DNA of 46,622 nt from contig JACUTZ010000003.1 in NCBI GenBank assembly GCA_014859545.1, positions 1 through 46,622 of the forward strand, written 5' to 3'. Below are positions 46,600 to 46,622 of this stretch, in pieces. The position numbers and the translations under genes were made by a program. The notes under the pieces are model-generated. The model worked only from the letters and a program-made list of their open reading frames with translations, was not told the origin of the DNA and searched no databases. Numbering within the stretch: the first letter of the stretch is position 1; each line of letters begins with the position of its first letter. The stretch comes from Gammaproteobacteria bacterium (GTDB lineage Bacteria > Pseudomonadota > Gammaproteobacteria > Thiohalomonadales > Thiohalomonadaceae).

Positions 46600-46622
46600 A
46601 ATACCGTCCATCCCTGGACATA

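Overview
The window is a continuous stretch of GC-rich bacterial chromosome that reads as core genome of a gammaproteobacterium. Three blocks support this: ftsY-ftsE-ftsX next to rpoH; ponA divergent from pilM-N-O-P-Q with aroK and aroB behind it; and ggt, a two-cluster Alvin-type ferredoxin, coaD, rsmD and two M16 peptidases together. From memory, the same two groupings occur in Pseudomonas aeruginosa but far apart, whereas here they are joined. The sucrose genes, a DUF971 protein and the type IV pilus genes would fit a free-living, possibly salt-tolerant chemolithotroph or methylotroph-like lineage. I cannot name the genus, and I see no phage, plasmid, CRISPR, rRNA or tRNA.

Layout. 1-1416: a small tandem repeat, a hypothetical protein, a DUF971 protein and a small membrane protein. 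1413-6878 (minus): a tightly overlapping sucrose operon, fructokinase -> sucrose-phosphate synthase with a C-terminal phosphatase domain -> sucrose synthase, so sucrose synthesis and reversible sucrose cleavage share one transcript. 6913-7297: a possible 49-residue membrane protein between two terminators. 7321-12658 (minus): ftsY, ftsE, ftsX, a REC-REC-GGDEF regulator, then rpoH. A perfect-armed 145-bp palindrome lies between the regulator and rpoH and supplies the regulator's stop codon. 12795-18780 (plus): an M16 peptidase pair, rsmD, coaD, ferredoxin and ggt. 18787-19734: a response regulator with a dead GGDEF domain.

19948-38087 (minus): hemE, gltD, gltB, a DamX-like AAA-SPOR protein, a small WGR-domain protein, a dGTPase-like HD enzyme, aroB, aroK, pilQ, pilP, pilO, pilN and pilM. 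38362-40794 (plus): penicillin-binding protein 1A. 40858-44567 (minus): a secreted thermonuclease-like protein, ribosomal protein bL31, a methyltransferase and an RhlE-type RNA helicase. 44723-46484 (minus): two proteins whose families I do not recognise.

The most interesting signals not explained by ordinary genes are: the 145-bp palindrome at 8311-8455; three related CACAGAG-type inverted-repeat elements in the ftsE/ftsY, gltD/hemE and gltB/gltD spacers; the dgt-WGR pair inserted into an otherwise conserved aroB-damX junction, with a 12-bp perfect inverted repeat between the two genes; the rpmE terminator that also encodes part of the nuclease signal peptide; and two c-di-GMP-type regulators with complementary defects. 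I did not find a clear new multi-gene system. The dgt-WGR pair and the two unknown genes at the right end are the best candidates.
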